Shown piece after piece: positions 31,846 to 41,376 of a stretch of 64,000 bases of DNA. Origin of the DNA: Jeongeupia sp. USM3. GTDB taxonomy: Bacteria > Pseudomonadota > Gammaproteobacteria > Burkholderiales > Chitinibacteraceae. The translations under genes were made by a program, and so were the position numbers. The notes under the pieces were generated by a model. The model did not search any database. It worked only from the letters and a program-made list of their open reading frames with translations, and had not been told where the DNA came from. The stretch covers positions 2,232,001 through 2,296,000 of the forward strand of contig NZ_CP017668.1 in NCBI RefSeq assembly GCF_001808185.1. Reading direction: 5' to 3'. The number at the start of each line of letters is the position of its first letter. Position 1 is the stretch's first letter.

Positions 31846-32620
31846 GCACGCCGCCACCGGGCCGCTGGCCGGCCGGCGCATCTGGGTCACCCGGCCGCGG
31901 GCGCAGGCCGGCACGCTGGCGGCGCTGATCGAAGCGCAGGGTGGCACCGCGATCCGGCAGCCGCTGCTCGAGATCGTCCCGCCCGCCGATCCGGCGCCGT
32001 TCGAGGCCGCGCTGGCCGCGCTCGAAACCTTCGACCTGGTGGTCTTCGTCAGCCCGACCGCGCTCGACCTCGCCTTCGCGCAGCTCGGCCGCGGCTGGCC
32101 GGCCGGCATTCCGGTCGCCGTGGTCGGCCCCGGCAGCGCCGCGCGCGCGCGCGAACTCGGCGCGACGACGGTGATCTCGCCGCCGGCGCAGCACGACAGC
32201 GAAGGCCTGCTGCAAGAGGCCGGCATGCAGCGGCTCGCCGGCCGGCGCGTGCTGCTCGTCCGCGGCGACGGCGGCCGCGAGATCCTGCCCGACGCGCTGG
32301 TGCAAAGGGGCGCGGCGCTGACCGTCGTCGCGGCCTACCGCCGCACCGCACCGGACCTCGACGACGCCGGTCTGGCCCGCCTGCTCGACGCCGGCGTCGA
32401 CGCGGTGCTGGTCAGCAGCTCGGAAGCCGCGGCCAAGCTGTACGCGCTGGCTGGAGGCGCCGCGCGCGAGCGGCTACAATCGCTGCTGTACTTTGCGCCG
32501 CACCCGCGCATCGTCGCCGCGCTGCACGAGCACGGCGCGACGCGCGTCGTGCACTGCGCCGGCGGCGACGCCGCAACCCTTGCCTCGCTCTGCCATCATT
32601 TCGCGGACCTGCAGCCATGA
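31841..32620 (+). CDS. hemD: Uroporphyrinogen-III synthase, apparent ATT start
   Basis: Cyclises hydroxymethylbilane to uroporphyrinogen III. The sequence starts LAGRRIWVTRPRAQAGTLAALIEAQGG, as HemD proteins do, and continues through VVFVSPTALD, VVGPGSAARARELG, EGLLQEAGMQRLAGRRVLLVRGDGGR and VLVSSSEAAAKLY. No ATG, GTG or TTG occurs in this frame between the upstream stop at 31799 and GTG 32039, which would remove a third of the protein. The ATT at 31841 overlaps the hemC stop (ATTAA), gives 259 residues with the right N terminus, and fits translational coupling. The alternative is a CTG or ATC slightly downstream. Confidence 0.88.
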   Translation: MKHAATGPLAGRRIWVTRPRAQAGTLAALIEAQGGTAIRQPLLEIVPPADPAPFEAALAALETFDLVVFVSPTALDLAFAQLGRGWPAGIPVAVVGPGSAARARELGATTVISPPAQHDSEGLLQEAGMQRLAGRRVLLVRGDGGREILPDALVQRGAALTVVAAYRRTAPDLDDAGLARLLDAGVDAVLVSSSEAAAKLYALAGGAARERLQSLLYFAPHPRIVAALHEHGATRVVHCAGGDAATLASLCHHFADLQP

Positions 32621-33651
32621 ACCAAGAACAAGACCTTCCTTCGGCGCTGACGTCACCGCGCCGCCGCCTGCCCGCTGTCTCGCCGGCGCTGATCGTCGCC
32701 GTGCTCGCGCTCGCCGCTGCCGGCGGCGTCTGGTACAGCCAGCAGCAGGCGATGGAAACGCTGCGCACCGAGGTCAACCGCGAACTCGCGCAGGGCCAGC
32801 GCCAGCTGCGCGGCGCGCAGGAGCGCGAAGCGCAGGCCCAGCTGCGCAGCCAGGCGCTCGAGCGCGAGCTCGCGCTGGTGTCGGCAAGGCAGAACGAAAC
32901 CCAGAGCCAGCAGGCCGCGCTGTCGTCGATGTACGAGGCGCTGACGCGCAACGAGACGCAGCGGGTGCTGGCCGAAACCGAACAGACGCTCGCCTTCGCC
33001 AGCCAGCAGCTGCAGCTCGCCGGCAATGTCGACGCCGCGCTGGTCGCGCTGGGCGCGATCGACCAGAAGCTCGCCGTGCTGAACCGGCCCGAGCTGATCG
33101 GCCTGCGCAAGAGCATCAGCCACGACATCGACCAGCTGAAGACCCAGCCCTATCTCGACGTCGTCGGCATCGCCGCGCGGCTCGACACGCTGGTCGCCGG
33201 CATCGACCGGCTGCCGCTGGCGATCGACGGCCACCGCGATCCCAAGCCCAAGGCCGATGCATCGGCGCCGGCCAACGCGCTGCAGCGCTTCGGCAACGAG
33301 CTGTGGCACGAATTCCGCCATCTGATCCAGATCCGCCGGATCGACAAGCCCGACGCGATGCTGCTGACGCCGAACGAGGCGTTCTTCCTGCGCGAGAACA
33401 TCAAGCTGCGCCTGCTCGATGCACGCACCGCGCTGCTGATGCGCAACGAGGTCGCGTTCCGCGCCGACCTGAAGGCCGCGAGCGACTACCTGAAGCAGTA
33501 CTTCGACACCAGTTCCGCGGCAACGCGCAACGCGACCGCCGCGCTCGACGCGCTGTCGCGCGAAACGCTGGCGCTGAAGCTGCCCGACCTGTCCGCCAGC
33601 CTAACCGCCGTGCGCCAGGGCCGGCTCGCCACCGAGAGGACCAAGCCGTGA
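32617..33651 (+). CDS. hemX: HemX-type membrane protein
   Basis: A 344-residue protein with one membrane helix (about residues 23-42, SPALIVAVLALAAAGGVWYS) and a long Gln/Ala-rich periplasmic coiled coil (about 45-120), then the conserved HemX domain (LIGLRKSISHDIDQLKTQPYLDVVGIAARLDTL, FFLRENIKLRLLDARTALLMRNE, YLKQYFD). Found beside hemCD in many proteobacteria. It is often annotated as a putative uroporphyrinogen methyltransferase, but that rests on fused relatives; no methyltransferase motif is present here. ATGA overlap with hemD and GTGA overlap with hemY. Confidence 0.9.
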   Translation: MNQEQDLPSALTSPRRRLPAVSPALIVAVLALAAAGGVWYSQQQAMETLRTEVNRELAQGQRQLRGAQEREAQAQLRSQALERELALVSARQNETQSQQAALSSMYEALTRNETQRVLAETEQTLAFASQQLQLAGNVDAALVALGAIDQKLAVLNRPELIGLRKSISHDIDQLKTQPYLDVVGIAARLDTLVAGIDRLPLAIDGHRDPKPKADASAPANALQRFGNELWHEFRHLIQIRRIDKPDAMLLTPNEAFFLRENIKLRLLDARTALLMRNEVAFRADLKAASDYLKQYFDTSSAATRNATAALDALSRETLALKLPDLSASLTAVRQGRLATERTKP

Positions 33652-34841
33652 GAGCACTCCTGTGGTTGATCGTGCTGTTCGCGCTCGCGGTCGGGCTGAC
33701 GCTGTTCGCCCAGTTCAACACCGGCTACGCGCTGCTGTTCGTTCCGCCGTGGCGGGTCGAAATCTCGCTCAACGTCTTCATCGTCGGCATCATCGCGCTG
33801 GTCGCGGTGCTGTACCTGCTGACCCGGGTGATCGCCGAACTCGGCGGCCTGCCCGGGCGGGTCAAGGCGTTCCGGCTGCGCAAGGCGCGCGATGCGTCGG
33901 TCCAGCTCGAGCGCGATGCGCGGATCGCCTTCTTCGAGGGGCGCTACCAGCGCGCCGAACGGCTGGCCGGCGAAGCCCTTGCCGCCAGCCACGACAGCGC
34001 CGCCTTCGCCGTCAACGGCCTGCTCGCCGCACGCGCGGCGCACCTGATGCGCGACTTCGTCAAGCGCGACCAGTATTTCGCCAAGCTGCGCGAACGGCTC
34101 GGGCCGCGCCATCTGGCGCTGGCGATGACGATGGCCGAGCTCTATCTCGACGAGCGCCGCAACCAGGACGCCGAAACGGCGCTGGCCGAGGCGCGGATGA
34201 TCTCGCCGAAACTGACCGCGATGCTCAAGCTCGAACTCAAGCTGCGGCAGCGCGAGGACAACGCCGACGCCATCGTCCGGCTGGTCGACCAGCTCGCCCG
34301 GAGCGACGCGCTCGACGCCAGCCAGGCGCAGGCGATCCGGCTGCAGGCGTACCGGAACGTGCTGCACCGGCAGCCGAAGACGCCGCGCGAACTCAGGGAC
34401 TGGTGGCAGAAGCTGCCCGTGGCCGACCGCACCGCGCCGAAACTCGTCGCCGCGCTCGCCGACGCCTATGCCACGCAGGGCGAACCGGCCGCGGCCCGCG
34501 ACGCGATCGAAGCCGCGCTGGCGCAGCAGTGGTCGAGCGAGCTGGCCGAGCGCTACGGCACGCTCGGTCTCGAGGGCGATGCGCTGATCGCGCAGCTGCA
34601 GCAGGCCGAAACCTGGCTCAAGAGCCATCCGAACGACCCGAAACTGCTGCTCACGCTCGGCCGGCTGTGCACGGCGCGGGCGCTGTGGGGCAAGGCGCAG
34701 ACCTATTTCGAGGCGAGCATCGCCGTATCGCCGGGCCCGCTGGCGCACGCCGAGCTGGCCGCGCTGCTCGAAAGACTGGAACGCCCCGAAGAGGCCAACC
34801 GCCACTACCGCTCCAGCCTGGCGCTGGCGGTGGGCCACTGA
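33648..34841 (+). CDS. hemY: HemY-type TPR membrane protein
   Basis: A 397-residue inner-membrane protein: two N-terminal helices (about 1-22 and 42-62) joined by FNTGYALLFVPPWRVEISLN, typical of HemY, followed by a cytoplasmic or periplasmic stack of TPR-like helices (AFFEGRYQRAERLAGEAL; LARARMISPKLT-like; PKLLLTLGRLCTARALWGKAQTYFEASI). It is not the protoporphyrinogen oxidase also called HemY in Gram-positives. Its role in haem metabolism is unclear. Starts at GTG 33648 overlapping the hemX stop. Last gene of the hem operon. Confidence 0.92.
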   Translation: MRALLWLIVLFALAVGLTLFAQFNTGYALLFVPPWRVEISLNVFIVGIIALVAVLYLLTRVIAELGGLPGRVKAFRLRKARDASVQLERDARIAFFEGRYQRAERLAGEALAASHDSAAFAVNGLLAARAAHLMRDFVKRDQYFAKLRERLGPRHLALAMTMAELYLDERRNQDAETALAEARMISPKLTAMLKLELKLRQREDNADAIVRLVDQLARSDALDASQAQAIRLQAYRNVLHRQPKTPRELRDWWQKLPVADRTAPKLVAALADAYATQGEPAAARDAIEAALAQQWSSELAERYGTLGLEGDALIAQLQQAETWLKSHPNDPKLLLTLGRLCTARALWGKAQTYFEASIAVSPGPLAHAELAALLERLERPEEANRHYRSSLALAVGH

Positions 34842-34868
34842 GCCGTCGGCAGCGCCCGAAAAAACGAA

Positions 34869-34892
34869 GCCCTCCGCATGGAGGGCTTTTTT
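34869..34892 (+). terminator. Rho-independent terminator after hemY
   Basis: Stem GCCCTCC/GGAGGGC with a four-base loop and six T, 28 bases after the hemY stop. It closes hemCDXY. Confidence 0.92.
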
Positions 34893-35150
34893 GCATGCCG
34901 GACCTCAGCCCGGCTGGCCACGTTTGACCGACTTCCCGTTGCCCGGCGCCGTTTGCGGTTGCGCTGGCGCGCAGCAGATCCACGAAAACGCCGCATCGTC
35001 GCGATGCCGGGTCAGGAAGTCACTCTTGCGTGCACTACGGGCAGGTTCACCCTGCCCCGGACTTTGTGGTGGTTTCATCGCCGGCACTCACTCTCGATCG
35101 GGACTACTCAGCGGTGAGATGCCGGCAGCCGGAGCAAGTTCTGACGTTCG
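34893..35150. other. Gene-poor gap between hemY and sixA
   Basis: No convincing gene. A 60-codon frame on the minus strand (34905-35087) has no ribosome binding site or family resemblance. A perfect palindrome CTGACGTTCGTCAG (35141-35154) overlaps the sixA stop codon and may serve as its 3' hairpin, but no T-run follows. Confidence 0.55.
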
Positions 35151-35618
35151 TCAGCCGAGCAGCTCGGGGCTGATCGCCGCGCGCAGCGTGTACTCGTTGT
35201 TGCCGCCGCGCCGGCGCAGCTCGATCCACACCACACCGCCCTTTTTCAGCAGCATGTCCTGCTCGCGGCCGGTCAGCAGCAGTGCGGCGACGCGACCGAG
35301 CACCGGCTGGTGGCCGACCAGCACGACGACCGGATCGGGCCCCTGCGGCCAGCCGGCGGCCTCGAGGTAATGGCCGGTCTGGCCGTCGGCCGGATCGAGC
35401 AGCGCGCTGGTTTCGATCTCGACGCCGAGCGTCCGGGCGGTTTCCTGCGCCCGCCGGGCCGCGCTGGCGATCACGCGGACGCGCTGGCCGGCCAGATAGG
35501 GTTTCAGCCAGGCGGCGACCTTCTGCGCCTGCTTGCGGCCCTTGGGCGTCAGCGTCCGCGCCAGATCGTCGCCGCCGTCTTCGGCCTCGGCATGGCGCCA
35601 CAGGATCAGCTGTTCCAT
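35151..35618 (-). CDS. sixA: Phosphohistidine phosphatase SixA
   Basis: A 155-residue phosphatase of the histidine-phosphatase (RHG) superfamily that removes phosphate from phosphohistidine proteins. The active-site motif is R8-H9-A (LILWRHAEAEDG), the second histidine lies in VVLVGHQPVLGRVAALLL, and the middle has the SAARRAQETARTLG arginine. The cytoplasmic location and length fit SixA. It lies 21 bases downstream of ppk1 on the same strand, a pairing seen in many proteobacteria. Confidence 0.93.
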   Translation of the reverse strand: MEQLILWRHAEAEDGGDDLARTLTPKGRKQAQKVAAWLKPYLAGQRVRVIASAARRAQETARTLGVEIETSALLDPADGQTGHYLEAAGWPQGPDPVVVLVGHQPVLGRVAALLLTGREQDMLLKKGGVVWIELRRRGGNNEYTLRAAISPELLG

Positions 35619-35639
35619 CGTCGGTTTCCCCCAGCCTGC

Positions 35640-37718
35640 TCAGGTCCGCTGTTTGGCGCCGAGCTCGGCCAGCAGGCTCAGCTGCGCGTTGCGGCGCTTG
35701 CCGCCACGCGCGCTCTTGCGCCGGTAGCGGCCGTCGGCGAGCATTTCCCACGCCTGCGCATTGTCGACCAGATAGGGGCGCAGGCTTTCGCGGATCACCC
35801 GGCGCTTGACCTTGGGCGAGAGCACCGGAAAGGCGATCTCGATCCGGCGGAACAGGTTGCGGCCCATCCAGTCGGCGCTCGACAGGTAAACGTCCTCGGC
35901 ACCGTCGTTATAGAAGTAGAACACCCGGTGGTGCTCGAGGAAGCGACCGATGATCGAGCGTACCTTGATGTTCTCCGACAGCCCCGGCATGCCCGGCCGC
36001 AGCGCGCAGACGCCGCGCACGATCAGGTGGATCGTCACGCCGGCCTGGCTCGCCTCGTAGAGTTTCTCGATCACCGTCGGTTCGAGCAACGCGTTCATCT
36101 TGGCGATCACCACCGCCTTGCGGCCGGCGCGGGCGGCGAGAATCTCGCGGTCGAGCGCCTTGAGGATGTTCGGCTGCAGCGTGAACGGCGCCTGCCACAG
36201 CCGCAAGTGGTCGCCGGCAAGGCCAAGGCCGGTCAGCTGCATGAAGATGTCGTTGACGTCGCTGGTGATCTCGTCGTTGGCGGTCAGCAGGCCGAAGTCG
36301 GTATAGAGCTTGGACGTGCGCGGGTGGTAGTTGCCGGTACCGACGTGGACATAGCGGCGCAGCTTGCCGTCCTCGCGCCGGACGACCAGCAGCATTTTTG
36401 CATGCGTCTTGTAGCCGTAGACGCCGTAGACGACGTGGGCGCCGGCGCGTTCGAGCTTGGCCGCCCAGTTGATGTTCGCTTCTTCGTCGAAGCGCGCCAT
36501 CAGCTCGACGACGACGGTGACCTCCTTGCCACGCGCCGCCGCTTCGACCAGCGCGTCCATCAGCGCCGACTCGCTGCCGGTCCGGTAGATCGTCATCTTG
36601 ATCGCGACGACGTTCGGATCGGTCGACGCCTGCTGCAGGTAATCGATGACCGGCGTGAAACTCTGGAAAGGATGGTGCAGCAGGATGTCGCCGTGGCGGA
36701 TCGCCGCGAAAATGTCGGGCTGCTTGCGCAACTCGGCCGGCAGCCCCGGCATGAACGGTTCGAACTTGAGGTCCGGCCGGTCGACCTGGTCGGGCACCTG
36801 CATCAGCCGCACCAGGTTCACCGGGCCGCCGACGCGGTAGACGTCGATCTCGGCGAGGCCGAACTGCTGGCGCAGGAAATCCTGCAGATGCTTCGGGCAG
36901 TTGTCGGCGACTTCGAGCCGCACCGCGTCGCCGAACGGCCGCTGCGAGAGCTCGCCCTCGAGTGCCGCGCGCAGGTCCTTGATGTCGTCGTCGTCGACGC
37001 TGAGGTCCGAATCGCGCGTGACGCGGAACTGGTAGCAGCCGAGCGCGTTCATGCCGACGAACAGCTCGTCGACATGGGCATGCAGGATCGACGACAGGAA
37101 GACGAAGCCGTGCTCGACGCCGCTGACCTCCCTGGGCATCTTCACGAAGCGCGGCAGGATGCGCGGCGCCTGGACGATGGCCATTTCGGCGTTGCGGCCG
37201 AAGGCGTCACGGCCTTCGAGCTCGATGATGAAGTTCAGCGACTTGTTGAGGATGCGCGGAAACGGGTGCGACGGATCGAGCCCGATCGGCGTCAGCACCG
37301 GCATCAGCTCGCGGAAGAAGTAGTCCTTGACCCAGGCGCGCTGCGCCTCGTTCCACAGGCTGCGGCGCAGGAAGTGGATGCCCTCCTCGGCCAGCGCCGG
37401 CAGCATCACTTCGCGGAACAGCCGGTACTGGCGCTCGACGACGTCGTGCGCCTCGCGCGCCAGGAGCTCGAACGCCTGCTGCGGCGTCAGCCCTTCGGGC
37501 AGCAGCCGGGTCGGATACTGGCGGATGTTTTCCTTCAGCCAGGCGACGCGGACCTCGAAGAATTCGTCGAGGTTGCTCGAGACGATGCACAGGAACTTCA
37601 AGCGCTCGAGCAAGGGGTTGCTGACATCCTCGGCCTGCGCGAATACGCGGCGGTTGAACTCGAGGAGACCGAGCTCGCGGTTGAGCATCAACTGATTGTC
37701 GGCGGGCTTGTAGATCAT
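35640..37718 (-). CDS. ppk1: Polyphosphate kinase 1
   Basis: Reversibly transfers the ATP gamma-phosphate to inorganic polyphosphate. The 692-residue enzyme has the N-terminal NRELGLLEFNRRVFAQA and SSNLDEFFEVRVAWLKE, the head domain (GVEHGFVFLSSILHAHVDELF), and the C-terminal phospholipase-D-like halves with the phosphorylated histidine in KTHAKMLLVVRRED and the later VHVGTGNYHPRTSKLYTDFGLLT and MSSADWMGRNL-type motif (LSSADWMGRNLFRRIE). Started at ATG 37718, where homologues start, rather than at an open frame further upstream. Confidence 0.97.
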   Translation of the reverse strand: MIYKPADNQLMLNRELGLLEFNRRVFAQAEDVSNPLLERLKFLCIVSSNLDEFFEVRVAWLKENIRQYPTRLLPEGLTPQQAFELLAREAHDVVERQYRLFREVMLPALAEEGIHFLRRSLWNEAQRAWVKDYFFRELMPVLTPIGLDPSHPFPRILNKSLNFIIELEGRDAFGRNAEMAIVQAPRILPRFVKMPREVSGVEHGFVFLSSILHAHVDELFVGMNALGCYQFRVTRDSDLSVDDDDIKDLRAALEGELSQRPFGDAVRLEVADNCPKHLQDFLRQQFGLAEIDVYRVGGPVNLVRLMQVPDQVDRPDLKFEPFMPGLPAELRKQPDIFAAIRHGDILLHHPFQSFTPVIDYLQQASTDPNVVAIKMTIYRTGSESALMDALVEAAARGKEVTVVVELMARFDEEANINWAAKLERAGAHVVYGVYGYKTHAKMLLVVRREDGKLRRYVHVGTGNYHPRTSKLYTDFGLLTANDEITSDVNDIFMQLTGLGLAGDHLRLWQAPFTLQPNILKALDREILAARAGRKAVVIAKMNALLEPTVIEKLYEASQAGVTIHLIVRGVCALRPGMPGLSENIKVRSIIGRFLEHHRVFYFYNDGAEDVYLSSADWMGRNLFRRIEIAFPVLSPKVKRRVIRESLRPYLVDNAQAWEMLADGRYRRKSARGGKRRNAQLSLLAELGAKQRT

Positions 37719-37791
37719 GGGCTCACTTCGTCGATCGCGCCGCTTCTGCGGCCGGAGAATGGAAACAGGCCGCACCGGGCGGCCTGCGGAA

Positions 37792-38064
37792 CTACGCGCT
37801 CGGCGGCACGAAACCGGCGACTTCGTCGGCACCGGCACCGAAGAAGTAGTTCTGCAGCTGCTGCTGCAGGTACTGGCGTGCCTTCGGATCGGCGAGGTTG
37901 AGGCGGTTCTCGTTGATCAGCATCGTCTGGTGCTTCACCCACGCCGCCCACGCTTCCTTCGAGACGTTGTCGTACAGTTTCTTGCCGATTTCACCGGGCA
38001 ACGGCGGGAAGTCGAGACCCTCGGCATCGCGACCGAGTTTGACACAGTGGACCATGCGGCTCAT
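37792..38064 (-). CDS. yggX: Iron-trafficking/oxidative-damage protection protein YggX
   Basis: A 90-residue cytoplasmic protein of the YggX family, the usual length. Hallmarks are the start SRMVHCVKLGRDAEGLDFPPLPGEIGKKLYDNVSKEAW (conserved Cys7) and WVKHQTMLINENRLNLADPKARQYL. It protects iron-sulfur clusters and may carry iron. The correct ATG at 38064 has GGAGA upstream; an upstream in-frame extension is not supported. Confidence 0.96.
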   Translation of the reverse strand: MSRMVHCVKLGRDAEGLDFPPLPGEIGKKLYDNVSKEAWAAWVKHQTMLINENRLNLADPKARQYLQQQLQNYFFGAGADEVAGFVPPSA

Positions 38065-38149
38065 GGGGGCGTTCTCCAATGGGGCGAAACATTCCATCAT
38101 ACCTGTGTTGACGGGTGATGACAGCCGGCGGCCCCGGCACGCCGGCATG

Positions 38150-38180
38150 AAAAAAGCGCGGCATCGCCGCGCTTTTTTTT
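38150..38180 (-). terminator. Bidirectional terminator downstream of the OmpA-type lipoprotein gene
   Basis: Stem GCGCGGC/GCCGCGC with a three-base loop, flanked by six A on one side and eight T on the other, so it can act on both strands. On the minus strand it ends the lipoprotein gene, 20 bases after its stop codon. Confidence 0.9.
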
Positions 38181-38199
38181 CCGGCCTGCTCCGCTGCGA

Positions 38200-38874
38200 T
38201 CAGTCGGCGCGAACCGGCACGATCCACAATTCGACGCGACGGTTGAGCGCACGGCCGGCCGGCGTGGCGTTGTCGGCGCGCGGCTCGGTGATGCCCTTGC
38301 CGATCGCCTGCAGGCGGACCGGATTGACGTTGCGGCCGATGAAGTAATCGGTCACGGCCTGCGCACGCTGCTGCGACAGCACCATGTTCTTGTCGGCCTT
38401 GCCGCTGCTGTCGGTATGGCCGACGACGGTGATCGACGTCTTGCCGTACTGGTTGACGACCTTGGCGATCTTGTCGAGCGTCGGCGTGTAGCCCGGCTTG
38501 ATCACGGCCGAACTGCTGTCGAAGCCGGTGTTCGACGTCATGCTGACCAGCAGCGTGTTGTCGGACTGCTTCTGCACGGTGATCTCGCCCTTCTGGATTT
38601 CCGGCGCCAGCTGCTTCTGCAGGTCCTTGGCCTGGGTGTCCATGTAGTAGCCGATGCCGCCGCCGGCCAGGCCGCCACCGACCGCACCGATCAGCGCACC
38701 CTTGCCGCGGTTGTTGTGATTGACCGCCGCGCCGATCGCCGCGCCACCCAGCGTACCGATGATCGCGCCCATCTCGGTGTTGCTCAGGTCACGCTTGTCG
38801 CCGAGATCGTTGGTTGCGCAGGCGGACAGCAACAGCGCGCCCATCAGCGGGGCGATAATCAGGGACTTGCGCAT
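38200..38874 (-). CDS. OmpA-family lipoprotein with glycine-zipper (Pal-like)
   Basis: A 224-residue outer-membrane lipoprotein. The signal MRKSLIIAPLMGALLLSACA has lipobox LSAC with Cys19 as the lipidated residue. A glycine-rich zipper segment follows (GAIIGTLGGAAIGAAVNHNNRGKGALIGAVGGGLAGGGIGYYMD, about residues 37-80), then an OmpA-like peptidoglycan-binding domain (VVGHTDSSGKADKNMVLSQQRAQAVTDYF, LNRRVELWIVP). It resembles YiaD. It probably tethers the envelope to the cell wall. ATG 38874 has GGAGA upstream. Confidence 0.94.
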   Translation of the reverse strand: MRKSLIIAPLMGALLLSACATNDLGDKRDLSNTEMGAIIGTLGGAAIGAAVNHNNRGKGALIGAVGGGLAGGGIGYYMDTQAKDLQKQLAPEIQKGEITVQKQSDNTLLVSMTSNTGFDSSSAVIKPGYTPTLDKIAKVVNQYGKTSITVVGHTDSSGKADKNMVLSQQRAQAVTDYFIGRNVNPVRLQAIGKGITEPRADNATPAGRALNRRVELWIVPVRAD

Positions 38875-39050
38875 CAGGCTTTCTCCAAGGGTCAAGAATC
38901 AGGGTGCCATTATGGCAAATCGATAGCCGCAACGATGCGGCAAAGGTCACATCCGCAGCGCTTGACGTTGCGCAGGGCAGGCGTTCGTCCTACTACCCGC
39001 AGCCGCGGCGCTCTGGCAGCATGGCCGCATCATCTTCCGGGAGCCCGCCG

Positions 39051-39959
39051 ATGTCCGCCCTGCCCCGTTTCGTCGTGTTCGGCGAAGCCCTGACCGACTT
39101 CATCCGCCAGGACGACGAGCGCTGGCTCGCCCAGCCCGGCGGCGCCTGCTGGAACGTCGCCCGCGTCGCCAGCCGCCTCGGCATCGCCACCGGCTACGGC
39201 GGCGCGCTGAGCCGCGACGTGTTCGGCGACGAACTCGCCCGCCTGTCGCACGCAGCCGGGCTCGACGCTCGCTTCATCCAGCGCACCGATGCTGCGCCGC
39301 TGCTGGCGATGGTGCCGTCGACGCGGCCGCCGCGGTACTTCTTCGTCGGCGAATCGGACCTCGCCTTCGACCCGGCACAACTGCCCGAAGGCTGGCTGGC
39401 CGCCGCCGAAATCGTCCAGTTCGGCTGCATCAGCCTCGCGCGCCAGCCGCTGGCCGAACGGCTGGTCGACGTGGCGAAGGCCGCCGCGGCGGCCGGCAAG
39501 CGCATCGCCTTCGACCCGAACTGGCGCGAGCCGATGCAGGCACCGCATTACGCCGATACCTTCCGCACGCTCGCGGCGCTGGCGAGCTACATCAAGGTCT
39601 CCGACGAAGACCTCGGCCTGCTGTTCCCGGGCCAGGCCCCGGACAGCGGGCTCGCCAGCCTGCGCGCGATCGCACCGCAGGCCGAAATCCTGCTGACCCG
39701 CGGCGCCGACGGCATGCGCTGGCTGCATGGCGATGCGGTGATCGACCAGCCGGTGTTCAGGGTCGACGTGATCGACACCGTCGGCTGCGGCGATGCCAGC
39801 ATGGGCGGCTGGATGGCGAGCGTGCTGCACGCGCCCGACGCGCAAATCGCCACCCACCTGCGCCACGCCGCCGCCGCCGCCGCACTGGCCGCCAGCCATG
39901 CCGGTGCGTACGCGGCGACCTGGGACGAGGTCGAGGCGCTGACCGCTGCATCGGCCTGA
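39051..39959 (+). CDS. PfkB-family carbohydrate kinase (fructokinase-like)
   Basis: A 302-residue ribokinase-fold sugar kinase. The N-terminal VVFGEALTDFIRQ and PGGACWNVARVASRLG carry the sugar-binding GG; the catalytic Asp is in DTVGCGDASMGGW near residue 247, where the usual GAGD reads GCGD, keeping the Asp base. Sequence and length fit fructokinase, but ribokinase or KDG kinase activity cannot be excluded. ATG 39051 has GGGAG upstream. It stands alone with a shared terminator downstream. Confidence 0.88.
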   Translation: MSALPRFVVFGEALTDFIRQDDERWLAQPGGACWNVARVASRLGIATGYGGALSRDVFGDELARLSHAAGLDARFIQRTDAAPLLAMVPSTRPPRYFFVGESDLAFDPAQLPEGWLAAAEIVQFGCISLARQPLAERLVDVAKAAAAAGKRIAFDPNWREPMQAPHYADTFRTLAALASYIKVSDEDLGLLFPGQAPDSGLASLRAIAPQAEILLTRGADGMRWLHGDAVIDQPVFRVDVIDTVGCGDASMGGWMASVLHAPDAQIATHLRHAAAAAALAASHAGAYAATWDEVEALTAASA

Positions 39960-39972
39960 ACGGGCCGAAAAC

Positions 39973-40000
39973 AAAAAAGGAGCCAGCGGCTCCTTTTTTT
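39973..40000. terminator. Bidirectional terminator between the sugar kinase and ychF
   Basis: Stem GGAGCC/GGCTCC with a three-base loop, flanked by six A on the left and seven T on the right, placed between convergent genes; it can end both transcripts. Confidence 0.92.
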
Positions 40001-40017
40001 AATCCTGTTGCGAACGC

Positions 40018-41109
<1,092 letters not shown>

Positions 41110-41376
41110 CGGGAAAAATCCTTGATCGATCAGGCCCCTGCGCACGGGGCGCGGGGCGGGAAAAACGCCGATTGTAGCATTCCCGGCCGTCAATCCCGAC
41201 GGTATTCGGCCGCAGCGGCCAGGCCGGCGCCGCACGAAAAGCGGAGGCCCGCAGCACGACGCCCTGGTGCCGCGGGACACGCCGGGAGCCGCGCACTCCC
41301 CGGCGACAGCGGCCCACTCGATTTCAACCGGACCGGCGCTTAAGCTGGTAACTGCAATCGACCGGAGTACTGCCGA

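Noticed and set aside
32493..33647. Upstream in-frame extension of hemY across hemX
   Set aside because: This part is the wrong frame of hemX; HemY begins normally at GTG 33648.
34905..35087. A 60-codon minus-strand frame between hemY and sixA
   Set aside because: No ribosome binding site, no recognisable motif, and GC-driven open frames of this size are common here.
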